This document shows, one piece after another, positions 25,894-34,990 of a DNA stretch of 64,000 bases. A model generated the notes under the pieces. It did no database searches. It was not told where the DNA came from and saw nothing but the letters and a program-made list of their open reading frames with translations. The stretch is from Lysinibacillus louembei (lineage in GTDB: Bacteria; Bacillota; Bacilli; Bacillales_A; Planococcaceae), in NCBI RefSeq assembly GCF_033880585.1, contig NZ_CP137624.1:3011501-3075500 (forward strand), read 5' to 3'. The translations under genes were made by a program, and so were the position numbers. How positions within the stretch are numbered: position 1 is the stretch's first letter; every line of letters starts with the position of its first letter.

Positions 25894-26322
25894 TTATTCA
25901 AACAATGCCTTATATTTCCCGTAGCCTTGCGCCTCTAGCTCTTCCACAGGGATAAAGCGTAGTGCTGCGGAATTGATGCAGTAACGCAAACCGCCTAACT
26001 CTTGCGGGCCATCTGGGAAAACATGTCCTAAATGTGAATCTGCTGTTTTGCTGCGCACTTCTACGCGGCGCATGCCATGCGATGTATCGAAATGCTCGGT
26101 TACTTCCTCTACCTCTAACGGTTTAGCAAAGCTTGGCCAGCCACAGCCTGCATCAAATTTATCCAGCGAGGAAAAAAGCGGCTCACCTGATACGATATCC
26201 ACATAAATACCTGTGTTAAAATGCTGGTCATATTCGTTGCGATATGGTGGCTCTGTGCCTTGCTCCTGCGTTACATAATATTGCATTTCCGTTAATTCCT
26301 TTAAACGCTGCTCTTTATTCAT
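25894..26322 (-). CDS. msrB: Peptide-methionine (R)-S-oxide reductase
   Basis: A 142-residue enzyme that reduces methionine-R-sulfoxide in proteins. Substrate-binding CGWPSF and the catalytic Cys in [12 protein letters not shown] are present, as are His/Arg residues of MRRVEVRSK. The structural zinc CxxC pairs found in many MsrB are not apparent (only CGW here), as in the zinc-free subgroup. It overlaps msrA by 8 bases and is last in an operon ypmR-ypmS-msrA-msrB, an order shared with B. subtilis. Confidence 0.95.
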   Translation of the reverse strand: MNKEQRLKELTEMQYYVTQEQGTEPPYRNEYDQHFNTGIYVDIVSGEPLFSSLDKFDAGCGWPSFAKPLEVEEVTEHFDTSHGMRRVEVRSKTADSHLGHVFPDGPQELGGLRYCINSAALRFIPVEELEAQGYGKYKALFE

Positions 26323-26845
26323 GTCTTTCCCCCCAATGCTGTTCTTTAAAGGCTACCCGCCCTGAGCCGATGGCGTAGCGCTCATAATGAGCAGGGTTTT
26401 TCTTATAATAATGCTGATGATACGTTTCCGCCGCATAAAATGGCTTTGCTGGCAAAATTTTTACCGCGATCGGCTGTTTGAATTTGCCCGATGCTTGTAA
26501 TGCTGCTTTCGAGCGCTCTGCGATTTCACGCTGTTCCTCATTATGATAAAAAATTGCTGTCGTATACGATTCGCCACGATCGTAAAACTGTCCGCCTGCG
26601 TCTGTTGGGTCAATCAAAGTCCAATAGAGCTCTACAAGCTTTTCGTAAGGATATACGGCTGGGTCAAACGTAATTTGCACTGCCTCTAAATGTCCCGTTG
26701 TCTCTGAGCAAACTTGCTCGTATGTTGGATTTTCGACATGTCCCCCTGTATAACCCGAAACAACCGCCTCAATTCCTGGTACTTCATCAAATGGCTTGAC
26801 CATGCACCAAAAACACCCACCTGCAAACGTTGCATATTGCACCAT
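26315..26845 (-). CDS. msrA: Peptide-methionine (S)-S-oxide reductase
   Basis: A 176-residue enzyme reducing methionine-S-sulfoxide. The active site GGCFWC places the nucleophile at Cys11; [31 protein letters not shown] and the [10 protein letters not shown] motif are typical. It overlaps msrB downstream and abuts ypmS upstream, so both stereoisomer-specific reductases are made together for repair of oxidised proteins. Confidence 0.96.
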   Translation of the reverse strand: MVQYATFAGGCFWCMVKPFDEVPGIEAVVSGYTGGHVENPTYEQVCSETTGHLEAVQITFDPAVYPYEKLVELYWTLIDPTDAGGQFYDRGESYTTAIFYHNEEQREIAERSKAALQASGKFKQPIAVKILPAKPFYAAETYHQHYYKKNPAHYERYAIGSGRVAFKEQHWGERHE

Positions 26846-27424
26846 TTATTTCACCTCTTCTGCTGGAATAATGATATCTAACAATATTTTATCATTCGCT
26901 AAATCAATTTCCTTTGCACGCACTCTTGAGCCTGAGGCAATGTTAATGCGCGATAAATCCACATAAATTTCCTCTTCATTCGGTCTGACAATCATCCAGT
27001 CAGGGAATTCAATCGCATCCTTCATCAGCTTTAAAACAGTCGATGGTGGAATATTTAATTTCCCTACATTCACCTCTGTTTGCTTTAATCGAATATTGCC
27101 ATCGCTGACAATCGGCTCAAAATCCATTGAAATAGGTACTGTAATACCGAATACAATTAGCTCACTAAAAAGCTGCACTTGCTCGTTTACTTCCATTTCA
27201 ACAGGGATTGGTGATTTCCCTAGTGGTCCTTTGCCCATATATTTTTTCGCAATTGCTTCAAATTCCTTCGCTGTTGTCTGCACCGTCAGCACATGCCCGG
27301 TTACTTGCGCCTGCTCTGGAATTGCACGTTCCTCCACCTTTGAAGTCGCCATATATACGATAAAAACGACTGTGAAAAGTACTGCTCCTGCTAGTAAAAA
27401 AAAGGCGACTTTCCATTTATTCAT
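26846..27424 (-). CDS. ypmS: YpmS-family membrane-anchored protein (DUF2140)
   Basis: A 192-residue protein with one N-terminal membrane helix (about residues 5-26) and an extracytoplasmic beta-rich domain. FPDWMIVRPNEEEIYVDLS and IDLANDKILLDIIIP are typical of YpmS. Function unknown. The ATG is preceded by GGAGTGAG. It lies between ypmR (8 bases upstream) and msrA (directly downstream), the same order as in B. subtilis. Confidence 0.88.
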   Translation of the reverse strand: MNKWKVAFFLLAGAVLFTVVFIVYMATSKVEERAIPEQAQVTGHVLTVQTTAKEFEAIAKKYMGKGPLGKSPIPVEMEVNEQVQLFSELIVFGITVPISMDFEPIVSDGNIRLKQTEVNVGKLNIPPSTVLKLMKDAIEFPDWMIVRPNEEEIYVDLSRINIASGSRVRAKEIDLANDKILLDIIIPAEEVK

Positions 27425-27432
27425 TTGCTATC

Positions 27433-28344
27433 TCACTCCTCAAATCCAATCAAACCATCTGACATTTCCTCAATATCGCACTCTTTCATAGCAGCTACAA
27501 TGCGCTCTGTCATGCGCTCATAGCCCTTCGCATTCGGATGGAAGAAATCCGTATGATACACTAAATCCTCATTCGTATGAAATAAATCTAGCACGGGGAC
27601 AAAGCAGGCATTATCATCCTGTGCCGCTAGCTCCCTTACGTCATTATTCCACTCTACAATAATTTCTTCAAATGGTGTCGTTTCATCTACTACAATTGAA
27701 AAGGGATTGTAAAAACCAATTAAAATGAGCGGCACCTCTGGATTACGTGCACGTATTTCTTTAACAATTTGCTCATAATTATGTTGAAAGTTGACTCTTT
27801 CCTCATCAAACATTTCCTTTTTTAAAGAAAATATATCGGTTTTGACAATTTTCATTACATCATTGCCACCCATTGTTAGCGTAACCAAATTAGCAGCCTC
27901 TAATTCCTTATCATAGTGCCCTTTTTCCAAAAGTCGTAGCAGCTGATCACTACGTCTGCCCTTTTTACCGCGATTATCTAGCGTAATCGTCGTAATTGCA
28001 GGCCATTTTTCAAGCTGTTCCACTAAGCGCTCCGTATAGCCTTGACGCATATATTCATCCCCAACACCATCCGTTAAAGAATCGCCTAGTGCAAGATATT
28101 GAATATCCTGTGCATCAATTTCTTTTCTAGTCAGCCAATCTAGCTGAAAAATATCACCTAGCTTTTCTATAATGCCCTCTTTTTGCGCTTTCTCGATATA
28201 AAGCGCATCATCTATCGGTATAGGTACACTTGTCGTACCAAGTGATTTTTCATATTCCTCTGGAGATGTTTCAGGCTCATCGACCGTCACTGTACAAGCA
28301 GACAATAATAAGCAACAACATAACATGCTTAACCAAAACTTCAT
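27433..28344 (-). CDS. ypmR: SGNH/GDSL-family lipase-like lipoprotein (YpmR)
   Basis: A 303-residue exported lipoprotein: signal peptide with lipobox LLSAC (Cys17), then an SGNH hydrolase domain with block I GDSLTDGVGDEY (nucleophile Ser), block III GGNDVMK and block V DFFHPNAKGY (catalytic Asp and His). Probably an esterase or acyl-hydrolase at the outer membrane face; substrate unknown. First gene of ypmR-ypmS-msrA-msrB. Upstream lies a structured, gene-free region. Confidence 0.9.
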   Translation of the reverse strand: MKFWLSMLCCCLLLSACTVTVDEPETSPEEYEKSLGTTSVPIPIDDALYIEKAQKEGIIEKLGDIFQLDWLTRKEIDAQDIQYLALGDSLTDGVGDEYMRQGYTERLVEQLEKWPAITTITLDNRGKKGRRSDQLLRLLEKGHYDKELEAANLVTLTMGGNDVMKIVKTDIFSLKKEMFDEERVNFQHNYEQIVKEIRARNPEVPLILIGFYNPFSIVVDETTPFEEIIVEWNNDVRELAAQDDNACFVPVLDLFHTNEDLVYHTDFFHPNAKGYERMTERIVAAMKECDIEEMSDGLIGFEE

Positions 28345-28449
28345 TCTTTCTTCTTCCCTACCAATCTATTTAACATATGTACTATTATAATGTATATGAC
28401 GTAAACAAACACGCTAAAAGGCATGGCGCCCATCAATTGAATAAAGTGA

Positions 28450-28585
28450 ACCTTCAATCAGTGGGGGTTTTCCTCATCCCCCCACTGATTGGTAGTTTCA
28501 CCAATCGGGTTTTTACAGGCTGTTTGATCCCCCTCAACACCTTGATTTTATCTGCTGTTTTGATGTGGGGGTCTTACAGCCTGTT
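28450..28585. other. Structured palindromic element, unidentified
   Basis: Two nested hairpins. CAATCAGTGGGGG (28455-28467) pairs with CCCCCACTGATTG (28479-28491). Downstream, ACAGGCTGT (about 28514-28522) can pair with ACAGCCTGT (about 28576-28584), with inner ATCCCCCTCA and TGTGGGGGT arms. It fills most of the 300-base gap between ypmR and the degV-like gene. No family recognised; the long frame across it is not gene-like. Confidence 0.55.
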
Positions 28586-28603
28586 AATAAGGGATAAAAA
28601 GCA

Positions 28604-28650
28604 AACAGGTGTCTGAAAGTGGCACATTAGCCTGCTTTCAGACACCTCTA
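28604..28650 (-). terminator. Terminator after degV-family gene
   Basis: AGGTGTCTGAAAG (28607-28619) pairs perfectly with CTTTCAGACACCT (28635-28647); on the minus strand the stem is followed by GTTTGCTTTTT. Six bases past the stop codon. Confidence 0.75.
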
Positions 28651-28652
28651 AC

Positions 28653-29495
28653 CTATTCTGCAAAATAAATAAAGCCAATTGCTCCTGGACCTGTATGTGT
28701 ACTAATAATTGGGGATGTAAAGGCAATTTCTGCGCTGTCGAAGCCTGTTTCTTTGATTAAATCAAGCAGCGGCTGCCCCATCGTTTGTAAGCCACCTGCA
28801 TGAGATAAGCCGACAGCCTTTACTGTTTTGCCAGCAGTATCCTCCTGGAACTGCTTAAATAAATAATTGACTACTTGCTTATGGCTGCGTGCCTTCGATA
28901 CAGGCGTATACTCGCCACCTTCTAAGCTAGCGATTGGCTTAATATTTAACAGCGAGCCAATCATGCCTTTTCCTTTACCGATGCGTCCACCTTTAATTAA
29001 GTTTTCCAACGTATCAACGACAACAAATAAATTTGTATTTGCACGTACCACATCTAAGCGTGCTACAATTTCCTCGATTGAAGCACCTTCATCGCGCATG
29101 CGAATAGCTTCTCGAATTTGGAAGGCTAAGCCGAATGCAATAAAGCGTGAGTCGACAACTGTCACATCAGACGTTGTCATGTCAGCTGCTTGGCGAGCCG
29201 ATTGAACCGTACCACTCATACCGCCTGTCATATGAATCGATAAAATTTGATCGCCATCTTTTCCAAGCTCATCATATAATTCTTTAAATTTCCCTGGTGC
29301 AGGCTGAGAGCTTTTTGGCAGTTCAGGAGATTGTTTCATTATATCCATGAATGTAGCAGGCTCTAAATCGATTCCATCTACATATGTATTTTGTCCAATT
29401 TGAATTGTTAAAGGTACAATGTGAATACCATGCTGCTTAATTTCCTCTTTTGTTAAATCACACGTTGAATCAGTTACAATATGAATTCGTCCCAC
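28653..29495 (-). CDS. DegV-family fatty-acid-binding protein
   Basis: A 280-residue cytoplasmic protein of the DegV/FakB family, which binds a single fatty acid and, in FakB members, presents it to the kinase FakA for phosphorylation. N-terminal IHIVTDSTCDLT, the LSIHMTGGMSGTVQSAR loop and the C-terminal ISTHTGPGAIGFIYF (acyl-carboxyl and phosphate contacts) are conserved. It starts at GTG with AAGGAT nine bases upstream. No fakA neighbour is visible, so this may be one of several DegV paralogues. Confidence 0.9.
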   Translation of the reverse strand: MGRIHIVTDSTCDLTKEEIKQHGIHIVPLTIQIGQNTYVDGIDLEPATFMDIMKQSPELPKSSQPAPGKFKELYDELGKDGDQILSIHMTGGMSGTVQSARQAADMTTSDVTVVDSRFIAFGLAFQIREAIRMRDEGASIEEIVARLDVVRANTNLFVVVDTLENLIKGGRIGKGKGMIGSLLNIKPIASLEGGEYTPVSKARSHKQVVNYLFKQFQEDTAGKTVKAVGLSHAGGLQTMGQPLLDLIKETGFDSAEIAFTSPIISTHTGPGAIGFIYFAE

Positions 29496-29689
29496 TTATG
29501 ACACATCCTTTATATTCTTCTTCCCTATTATAAGTAACTTGAATCATCACTGTAAAGGTGACAAATGTAATACCTATTACCTGATAGTTGTCTTTTTTCC
29601 ATATGACATATTGTAGTGACAACTAATGACAATTATGTCTGTTCAGTTATTTCTTATTTTACTATAGTATTTCATAAGGAGTGATGATT

Positions 29690-30328
29690 ATGCAAAACAT
29701 CGTGTTCGACTATAAAACAAAAAATGAAGAATTATGGAATGCCATCACGCACGGCATTGGTTTATTAATTAGCATCCCCGCTTGTGTCTGGCTTATTTTA
29801 CAGGCAATTGCAAAGGGAGGTGCTGTAGAAATTGTCTCCTACAGCATTTTTGGGGCATCTTTAATTATTTTATTTTTAAATTCTACTTTGCTGCACAGTA
29901 TGCCTGAGCGCTTTAAGTATTTCTTTGCCATTCTTGACCATTCTGCTATTTATATTTTAATCGCAGGCACGTACACACCGTTTTTGCTCATTACGTTAGA
30001 TGGCGCATTAAGCATTACATTGCTGTGCATTATTTGGGGCATTGCCATATTTGGTGTCGTCTTTAAATGCTTATTTATTTATCGCTTTGAAGCATTTTCC
30101 TTAGGCCTATATATCGCTATGGGCTGGCTCATTATTTTTGTCATTAAGCCCGTTTACACATTTTTGCAGTTTGAAGGCTTTTTATTGCTGCTAGCAGGTG
30201 GTTTATGCTTTACATTCGGTGCGATTTTCTATGCATGGAACCGTCTTCCGTACAACCACGCAATTTGGCATATTTTTGTGATTGCAGGCTGTGCTTGCAT
30301 GGTGAGTTGTGTCCTATTCTATTTATAA
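29690..30328 (+). CDS. yplQ: Hemolysin III family membrane protein (YplQ-like)
   Basis: A 212-residue integral membrane protein of the PAQR/hemolysin III family with seven helices. NAITHGIGLLIS, SMPERFKYFFAILDHSAIYILIAGTYTPF and the C-terminal NHAIWHIFVIAG contain the conserved His/Asp residues expected to form a metal site. The ATG at 29690 is used because AAGGAG lies 8 bases before it; starts at 29681 and 29684 overlap that site. Despite the family name, haemolytic activity is unproven for most members. Confidence 0.88.
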   Translation: MQNIVFDYKTKNEELWNAITHGIGLLISIPACVWLILQAIAKGGAVEIVSYSIFGASLIILFLNSTLLHSMPERFKYFFAILDHSAIYILIAGTYTPFLLITLDGALSITLLCIIWGIAIFGVVFKCLFIYRFEAFSLGLYIAMGWLIIFVIKPVYTFLQFEGFLLLLAGGLCFTFGAIFYAWNRLPYNHAIWHIFVIAGCACMVSCVLFYL

Positions 30329-30424
30329 AATAGCAGGACTTTTCTATCGAAAAACAGCTTTCTTGAAACTTTACTACTTATTAAACAGTATTAATAGTAA
30401 TGAACAATAAAGGAGCTGTAGCAA

Positions 30425-31261
30425 ATGAAAAAGAAAATGTTCGTAGCCTTAGCAGGGGTGGCAGTGATTGCCGCTGGCTGTGGGACAACAGCAACACCGA
30501 AGGAAAATACGACCGACAAAAGCGATTTATCACTAGAGGAAGTATTTACGAAAAGCAGTGAGCGACAAAGCGAAATTAAAAGCTTTAATGCGACTGTGAC
30601 AATGACACAGGCAATGGAGCTAGGCGATGGATCAACAGTGGATACATCCGCTAATATGAAAATGGGTGCAGTTTTAGAGCCAACACAATTTTTTGTTGAT
30701 GGCACAATTTCTATGACGGAGCCTACAAGTGGTGACAAGCTAGATATGCCGATGAAAATGTATATGACAGCTGAGGACGGCTTTTATATGTATGATGACA
30801 CATCGAAAACATGGTTTAAGCTGCCACAAGATGCGACGCTTGATGAAATGCTAAGTCAGGCAGGTGTCCAAGCGAATGCAGCAGATCAGCTGCAATTATT
30901 GGAAAAATACGTAGATGATTTTACATTCGAGCAAACAAATAAAGAATATATTTTAACATTGAATGCAGGTGGCGATAAATTCAAGCAATTAATCGAAGAG
31001 CAAGTCGCATTAACGATGCCGGATGCCCCTATTGAGCAATTCGAAAACATGTCATTCGAAGATACAACATATCAGCTGACAATTGATAAAAAAACATATG
31101 ATATGAAAGAATTGAAATTAGATATGATCATTTCAATGGACATCGATGGTGTCCAAGCAAAAATTGACCAAAAAACAACGACAACATACGATGATTTTAA
31201 CAACGCAACTGTCACAATCCCACAAGATGTATTAGAAAATGCACAGGAAATCAATTATTAA
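30425..31261 (+). CDS. LolA-like lipoprotein (DUF6612-type)
   Basis: A 278-residue lipoprotein with lipobox IAAGC (Cys19) and a mature domain that alternates beta strands and short loops: IKSFNATVTMTQAMEL, MKMYMTAEDGFYMYDDTSKTWFKLP, ILTLNAGGDKF and ATVTIPQDVLENA. The pattern fits the LolA/LppX-like fold of Bacillus DUF6612 lipoproteins, whose ligands are unknown. SD AAGGAG precedes the ATG. A terminator follows, and after it a second, 5'-truncated copy of the same gene. Confidence 0.78.
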   Translation: MKKKMFVALAGVAVIAAGCGTTATPKENTTDKSDLSLEEVFTKSSERQSEIKSFNATVTMTQAMELGDGSTVDTSANMKMGAVLEPTQFFVDGTISMTEPTSGDKLDMPMKMYMTAEDGFYMYDDTSKTWFKLPQDATLDEMLSQAGVQANAADQLQLLEKYVDDFTFEQTNKEYILTLNAGGDKFKQLIEEQVALTMPDAPIEQFENMSFEDTTYQLTIDKKTYDMKELKLDMIISMDIDGVQAKIDQKTTTTYDDFNNATVTIPQDVLENAQEINY

Positions 31262-31269
31262 ATATCACA

Positions 31270-31314
31270 ATAGCTTAAGCCCTTTTCAGCTAAGAGGGTT
31301 TAAGCTTTTTTATT
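31270..31314 (+). terminator. Terminator after LolA-like lipoprotein gene
   Basis: AGCTTAAGCCCT (31272-31283) pairs with AGGGTTTAAGCT (31295-31306, one G-T pair), followed by TTTTTTATTT. Confidence 0.8.
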
Positions 31315-31319
31315 TACAA

Positions 31320-31744
31320 ATTTCACACTAGATGCTTTCGGCTTAGATGTTAATACGACGGAGCAATTAAAAATTTTTGAAAAATATGCAGAGGATTTTA
31401 CATATGAAGAAAAAGGCGAGGATTATATTTTAACATTAAAGGGTAGCAACGATAAGCTCCATCAAATAAGCCGTGAGCAACTAGCCCTTACGATTGCTGA
31501 AACAAATCCAATCGCTGAAAGCCTTCAAAATACAAAATTCGAAGATGCCTTTTATCAAGTAATAGTTGATAAAAATACATTTGATGTGAAGACGATCCAA
31601 TTAGACTGGATGATGAAGCCAACGATTGATGGCGAAGAAATGGCTATTGACCAAAAAACAACAATCGCTTACAACAATATTAATGCTGTTTCGACAATCA
31701 CTGTACCACAGGAAGTAATCGATAACGCTTATCTCATTGAATAA
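31320..31744 (+). pseudogene. 5'-truncated paralogue of the upstream lipoprotein
   Basis: The frame ending TAA at 31742-31744 encodes a clear homologue of the second half of the preceding lipoprotein: TTEQLKIFEKYAEDFTYEE here against AADQLQLLEKYVDDFTFEQ there, then ILTLKGSNDKL, MAIDQKTTIAYNN and TVPQEVIDNA. It has no start codon, signal peptide or ribosome binding site and begins directly after the upstream terminator, at about residue 135 of the parent. It is open without internal stops, so the loss of its 5' half looks recent. A tandem duplication followed by deletion is the simplest explanation. Confidence 0.82.
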
Positions 31745-31755
31745 TTATCCACAAA

Positions 31756-31803
31756 AAGGGATGCTTGAAAAGATTATATCTTTTCAGGCATCCTCTTTTT
31801 TCT
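31756..31803 (+). terminator. Bidirectional terminator between lipoprotein remnant and floT
   Basis: GGATGC-T-TGAAAAGAT (31759-31774) pairs with ATCTTTTCA-G-GCATCC (31778-31793), flanked by an A-run and TCTTTTTT. Also positioned to terminate floT on the minus strand. Confidence 0.85.
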
Positions 31804-33376
31804 ATTCTTCCGTTATTTCAAGCTCTTCCTTTGGCTGTGCGGGCTTTGATACTGCTACTGGTGTTGGTGCCGGTGCTTGCTGTACGTACTGCTTGATGGC
31901 ATTTTTACCAACGTATGTTTCAATTAATTCCTTGACATCAATGCCTGATGAAGCTTTTAATGTTTCTTGCAATGACCCCATTAAATTTGTTGCGTAAGAA
32001 GTAACTTTGTTGGCGCCGCCACCTTCGCCACCACCTGTGTCAACAACTGTAATTTTGTCAATGTTGGATAATGGGCTTGCGATTTGCTTCGCGTATTCTG
32101 GCAACATGCGAACCACCATGTCTAACACGGCTGCTTGACCGTATTGCTCAAATGCTTCTGCGATTTTTTGCTTCGCTTCTGCCTCCGCTAAACCGCGTAG
32201 ACGAATGATTTCTGCCTCTGCTGCCCCTTGCGCACGCTCTGCGTCTGCTTTTGCCAAACCGTCAAGACGAATGCGCTCTGCTTCAGCTTGTGCCTGTGCC
32301 TCGATACGATATTTTTCCGCATCTGCCTGTGTTAATTGCTTCATTTTTTCTGCCGAAGCTTGTTGCTCAATCGCATAACGCTCCGCATCTGCTTTTTTCT
32401 TCACTTCAGAATCATATTGACGCTCACGACGTGAAATTTCGTGCTCTTCTAATTCAATTTGCTTTTGACGCTCAATGATTTGTACTTGCATTTCTTGCTC
32501 TGTTACTTCCTGTTTCGCACGGGCTGTTTCTAGCTCATAGGCTTGGTCAGCACGGGCTCTTGCAATATCTTGCTCACGACGATATTCTGCTACTTTTAAT
32601 TGATTGTCTTTTTCCGCTTCCGCAATTTCTGTTGCACGTGCAAGCTCGGCTTTTTGTGCCTCTTGATCTGCTTGTGCACGCTTAATACGCGTTTCTTTAT
32701 CTGCCTCTGCTGTTGCAATATCTGCATCGCGTTTTACTTGTGCGATACGCGGCTTCCCTAGCGATTCTAAGTAGCCATTTTTATCGCGCACATCTTTAAT
32801 TGTAAATGATACAATCATCAGACCCATTTTCGCTAAATCTTGCGAGGCAACGCGTTGTACTTCCTGTGAGAATTTATCGCGATTTTTGTAGATTTCCTCT
32901 ACTGTCATCGAGCCTAAAATCGAGCGTAAATGCCCTTCTAATACTTCACGTGCTTCCATTTCACGCTCATGCTTATCTTTCCCTAAAAATTGCTCTGCTG
33001 CTGTTGCGATTTCAGAAATCGAACCGCCAATTTTGATGATGGCTGTACCGTCTGCCATAACTGGTACACCTTGCTCTGTGTAAACTTCTGGTGTTGTTAC
33101 TTCTAGTTTACTAGATAGCAAGCTAAGTGGCTCTGCCTGCTGGAATACTGGAAATACGAATGTACCGCCACCACGAATAATTTTAATACGATTACCTGTC
33201 TCATCTGTATGAACATTTTTTGAGCCTAAGTAGCTTCCTGTCACAATTAATGCTTCATCTGGACCTGCTGTACGGTATTTCGATACGTAAATTCCTAAAA
33301 GAGCGATAATAATAAAGACAACTACCCCAATAATAATTAATGTACCTATCATACCTGTGTTGAAAAGATCTGCCAT
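31802..33376 (-). CDS. floT: Flotillin (YuaG/FloT)
   Basis: A 524-residue scaffold protein of functional membrane microdomains. N-terminal membrane hairpin/anchor (about residues 8-30), SPFH/PHB domain (about 35-215, including VPVMADGTAIIKIGG and EVLEGHLRSILGSMTVEEIY), then a long coiled coil of Glu-Ala repeats (about 220-420, e.g. AEADKETRIKRAQADQEAQK) and a C-terminal oligomerisation part with a GGGEGGG linker. Flotillins organise signalling and secretion complexes and membrane fluidity. SD AAAGGAGG. It follows the NfeD-type gene by 18 bases, the usual floT partner. Confidence 0.94.
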   Translation of the reverse strand: MADLFNTGMIGTLIIIGVVVFIIIALLGIYVSKYRTAGPDEALIVTGSYLGSKNVHTDETGNRIKIIRGGGTFVFPVFQQAEPLSLLSSKLEVTTPEVYTEQGVPVMADGTAIIKIGGSISEIATAAEQFLGKDKHEREMEAREVLEGHLRSILGSMTVEEIYKNRDKFSQEVQRVASQDLAKMGLMIVSFTIKDVRDKNGYLESLGKPRIAQVKRDADIATAEADKETRIKRAQADQEAQKAELARATEIAEAEKDNQLKVAEYRREQDIARARADQAYELETARAKQEVTEQEMQVQIIERQKQIELEEHEISRRERQYDSEVKKKADAERYAIEQQASAEKMKQLTQADAEKYRIEAQAQAEAERIRLDGLAKADAERAQGAAEAEIIRLRGLAEAEAKQKIAEAFEQYGQAAVLDMVVRMLPEYAKQIASPLSNIDKITVVDTGGGEGGGANKVTSYATNLMGSLQETLKASSGIDVKELIETYVGKNAIKQYVQQAPAPTPVAVSKPAQPKEELEITEE

Positions 33377-33394
33377 GCTGTTTCCTCCTTTAAA

Positions 33395-33925
33395 TTATGC
33401 GTTGGCGAAGCCTTTGTCATATGATGTAACAAAAGCCGTCCCCTCTTTTACTTCAATAATTAAAACCTTCGTGTCATATGGAATTTCGTCACCTTGATAG
33501 CTCGCTGCTCGTTTCGAAATGATTCCGTTCACCGATTCGATAACAATTTCACCAAAGCCATCTAGCGGAATTGGTACAATGACTCTCCCCGTCTGCCCTT
33601 CTAACGATGCGTCCGTGTAAACGAGCGACACCTCTGCTGAGCGCAACGGGACTAGTAGGAAGAAATACAGCAATGCGGTGAAAATCGCTGCAATTACTAG
33701 CGCAATGACGAAAGCGACAATGCTTGTTAGAGAAGTAAAGCGTTCAAGCAAATAGCCACTTGCTGCTGTGATAGAAATAAATGAAAGTATCACAGCTGGG
33801 TCGAAAAATGGGATTCCTTCTGCTATACCATCCGCTAAATCAGCAAATACGAAATAGAGTATTGTACAGCTACCAATCACAATCAATATGGTTAAATAAA
33901 TCGCTGTGAGTGAAAATCCAAACAC
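33395..33925 (-). CDS. NfeD-family membrane protein (YuaF-like)
   Basis: A 176-residue membrane protein with about three helices in the first 100 residues and a C-terminal OB-fold NfeD domain (about 105-176: ASLEGQTGRVIVPIPLDGFGEIVIES...DTKVLIIEVKEGTAFV). NfeD proteins are encoded with flotillins and are thought to act with them at the membrane. The GTG at 33925 is nine bases after AAGGGGG; the ATG at 33934 directly abuts that site and is less likely. Same operon as floT. Confidence 0.82.
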   Translation of the reverse strand: MFGFSLTAIYLTILIVIGSCTILYFVFADLADGIAEGIPFFDPAVILSFISITAASGYLLERFTSLTSIVAFVIALVIAAIFTALLYFFLLVPLRSAEVSLVYTDASLEGQTGRVIVPIPLDGFGEIVIESVNGIISKRAASYQGDEIPYDTKVLIIEVKEGTAFVTSYDKGFANA

Positions 33926-34263
33926 CTTGGCCATCCCCCTTTCTTATGTATTACCTTATTTACGAATAACTTCCAAGAAAGTTTCGAAAAAATGAAAAAA
34001 TATTCGCTCAATCAACAATATTCACCATTTATCGACGCTCACCTTATTTTACCAACTTAAACATTCTCCATCAATAGCATATATATACTTAAAAATAAGG
34101 AGAGGGAACGCATGGTGATAATTTATTAATATCAAAATTTATGTTTATATGTAATAAGATATTTGCACTCAAAAAGAACACTTAATTTTATTATAAAACT
34201 TCTTCAAATTCCTTTACTTAAAGATAATAGGTGAAAGAATGCAAGTAAGTAAGAGAACTTTGA

Positions 34264-34554
34264 GTTAACAGACTTTTGCTATACTTGCAACTTCAAAAGG
34301 GAGAGGAGACGAAACGGATTACAAGACAACTATATAAAAATATAAAAGCAGTGAAGGATATGAATAAAGCATTAATGTATAAAAATTTAATTTCATATGG
34401 TAGCTTGTTAAAAGAATTCATAAGGAATTAAAGCTTGACTCATACTGAAGATATTATTGTTATGGCTTAATGGTATGTTGGTTTAAATGATGATGCTGGA
34501 TTAAAAGAGGATACAAACTTTTCAATCTATATTAGAAATGATTCAGATTATTAA
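34264..34554 (+). pseudogene. Decayed ORF with two in-frame stops
   Basis: One frame reads as protein-like sequence: KRITRQLYKNIKAVKDMNK... ISYGSLLKEFIRN, stop at 34429, SLTHTEDIIVMA, stop at 34468, then WYVGLNDDAGLKEDTNFSIY ending in two stops at 34552. The acidic, short-domain character suggests a lost immunity-type or accessory protein, but no family is recognised. It lies in the AT-rich 33926-34664 stretch, in which I see no other gene. Confidence 0.45.
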
Positions 34555-34664
34555 TAATGACTGTGGCTATTTTTTATAGCTATAATAGTAATTAAGAAAA
34601 AATGAAACATATTATATCTTTTTAAATGTAGAGTAAATTAAATTTTCTAGATGGGGGCTAAAAG

Positions 34665-34910
34665 ATGACACTTAGATGGAAGATAGAAGATACTATATTT
34701 GATAGTTTATACGAAGCAGATGTATGGGCTGATTCAATAGGAAATGAAATGTATGCAAGACTGTATGATGGTTATGACACACCAGATTATAAGGTAGCTT
34801 ATTCTTTAGCTTTTAGACTTGCTGGGATGAAAGGCTTCAGAGTTTTTACGAAAACTATGAGGGATAATGATAATAATAGGAGATATAAAGTTTGGGTAGA
34901 ATATTCTTAA
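34665..34910 (+). CDS. Unknown 81-residue protein
   Basis: ATG at 34665 follows GGGGGCTAAAAG. The product (MTLRWKIEDTIFDSLYEADVW...) is rich in Asp, Tyr and Arg, without signal peptide or membrane helix; probably a small alpha/beta domain. I do not recognise it. Its surroundings (decayed ORF upstream, terminator downstream, low GC on both sides) suggest an accessory gene, perhaps part of a lost toxin-immunity or mobile segment. That is inference only. Confidence 0.55.
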   Translation: MTLRWKIEDTIFDSLYEADVWADSIGNEMYARLYDGYDTPDYKVAYSLAFRLAGMKGFRVFTKTMRDNDNNRRYKVWVEYS

Positions 34911-34957
34911 AACTGAAAATAATTTAAAATCTAAAAACGTATACTTTTGTTAAATAA

Positions 34958-34990
34958 TCGGCTGCCTTTTTGAAGGGCAGTTTTTTTAAA
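34958..34990 (+). terminator. Terminator after 81-residue ORF
   Basis: CTGCCTT (34962-34968) pairs with AAGGGCAG (34973-34980, one G-T), followed by TTTTTTT. Confidence 0.75.

Noticed and set aside
25432-25938. Three overlapping 100-170 codon frames rich in Leu, Phe, Cys and Trp
   Set aside because: They are produced by the 40-41 bp tandem repeat and run into the 3' end of msrB on the other strand.
28377-28616. 79-codon plus-strand frame
   Set aside because: It coincides with the nested hairpins and lacks a ribosome binding site; structure explains the sequence better than coding.
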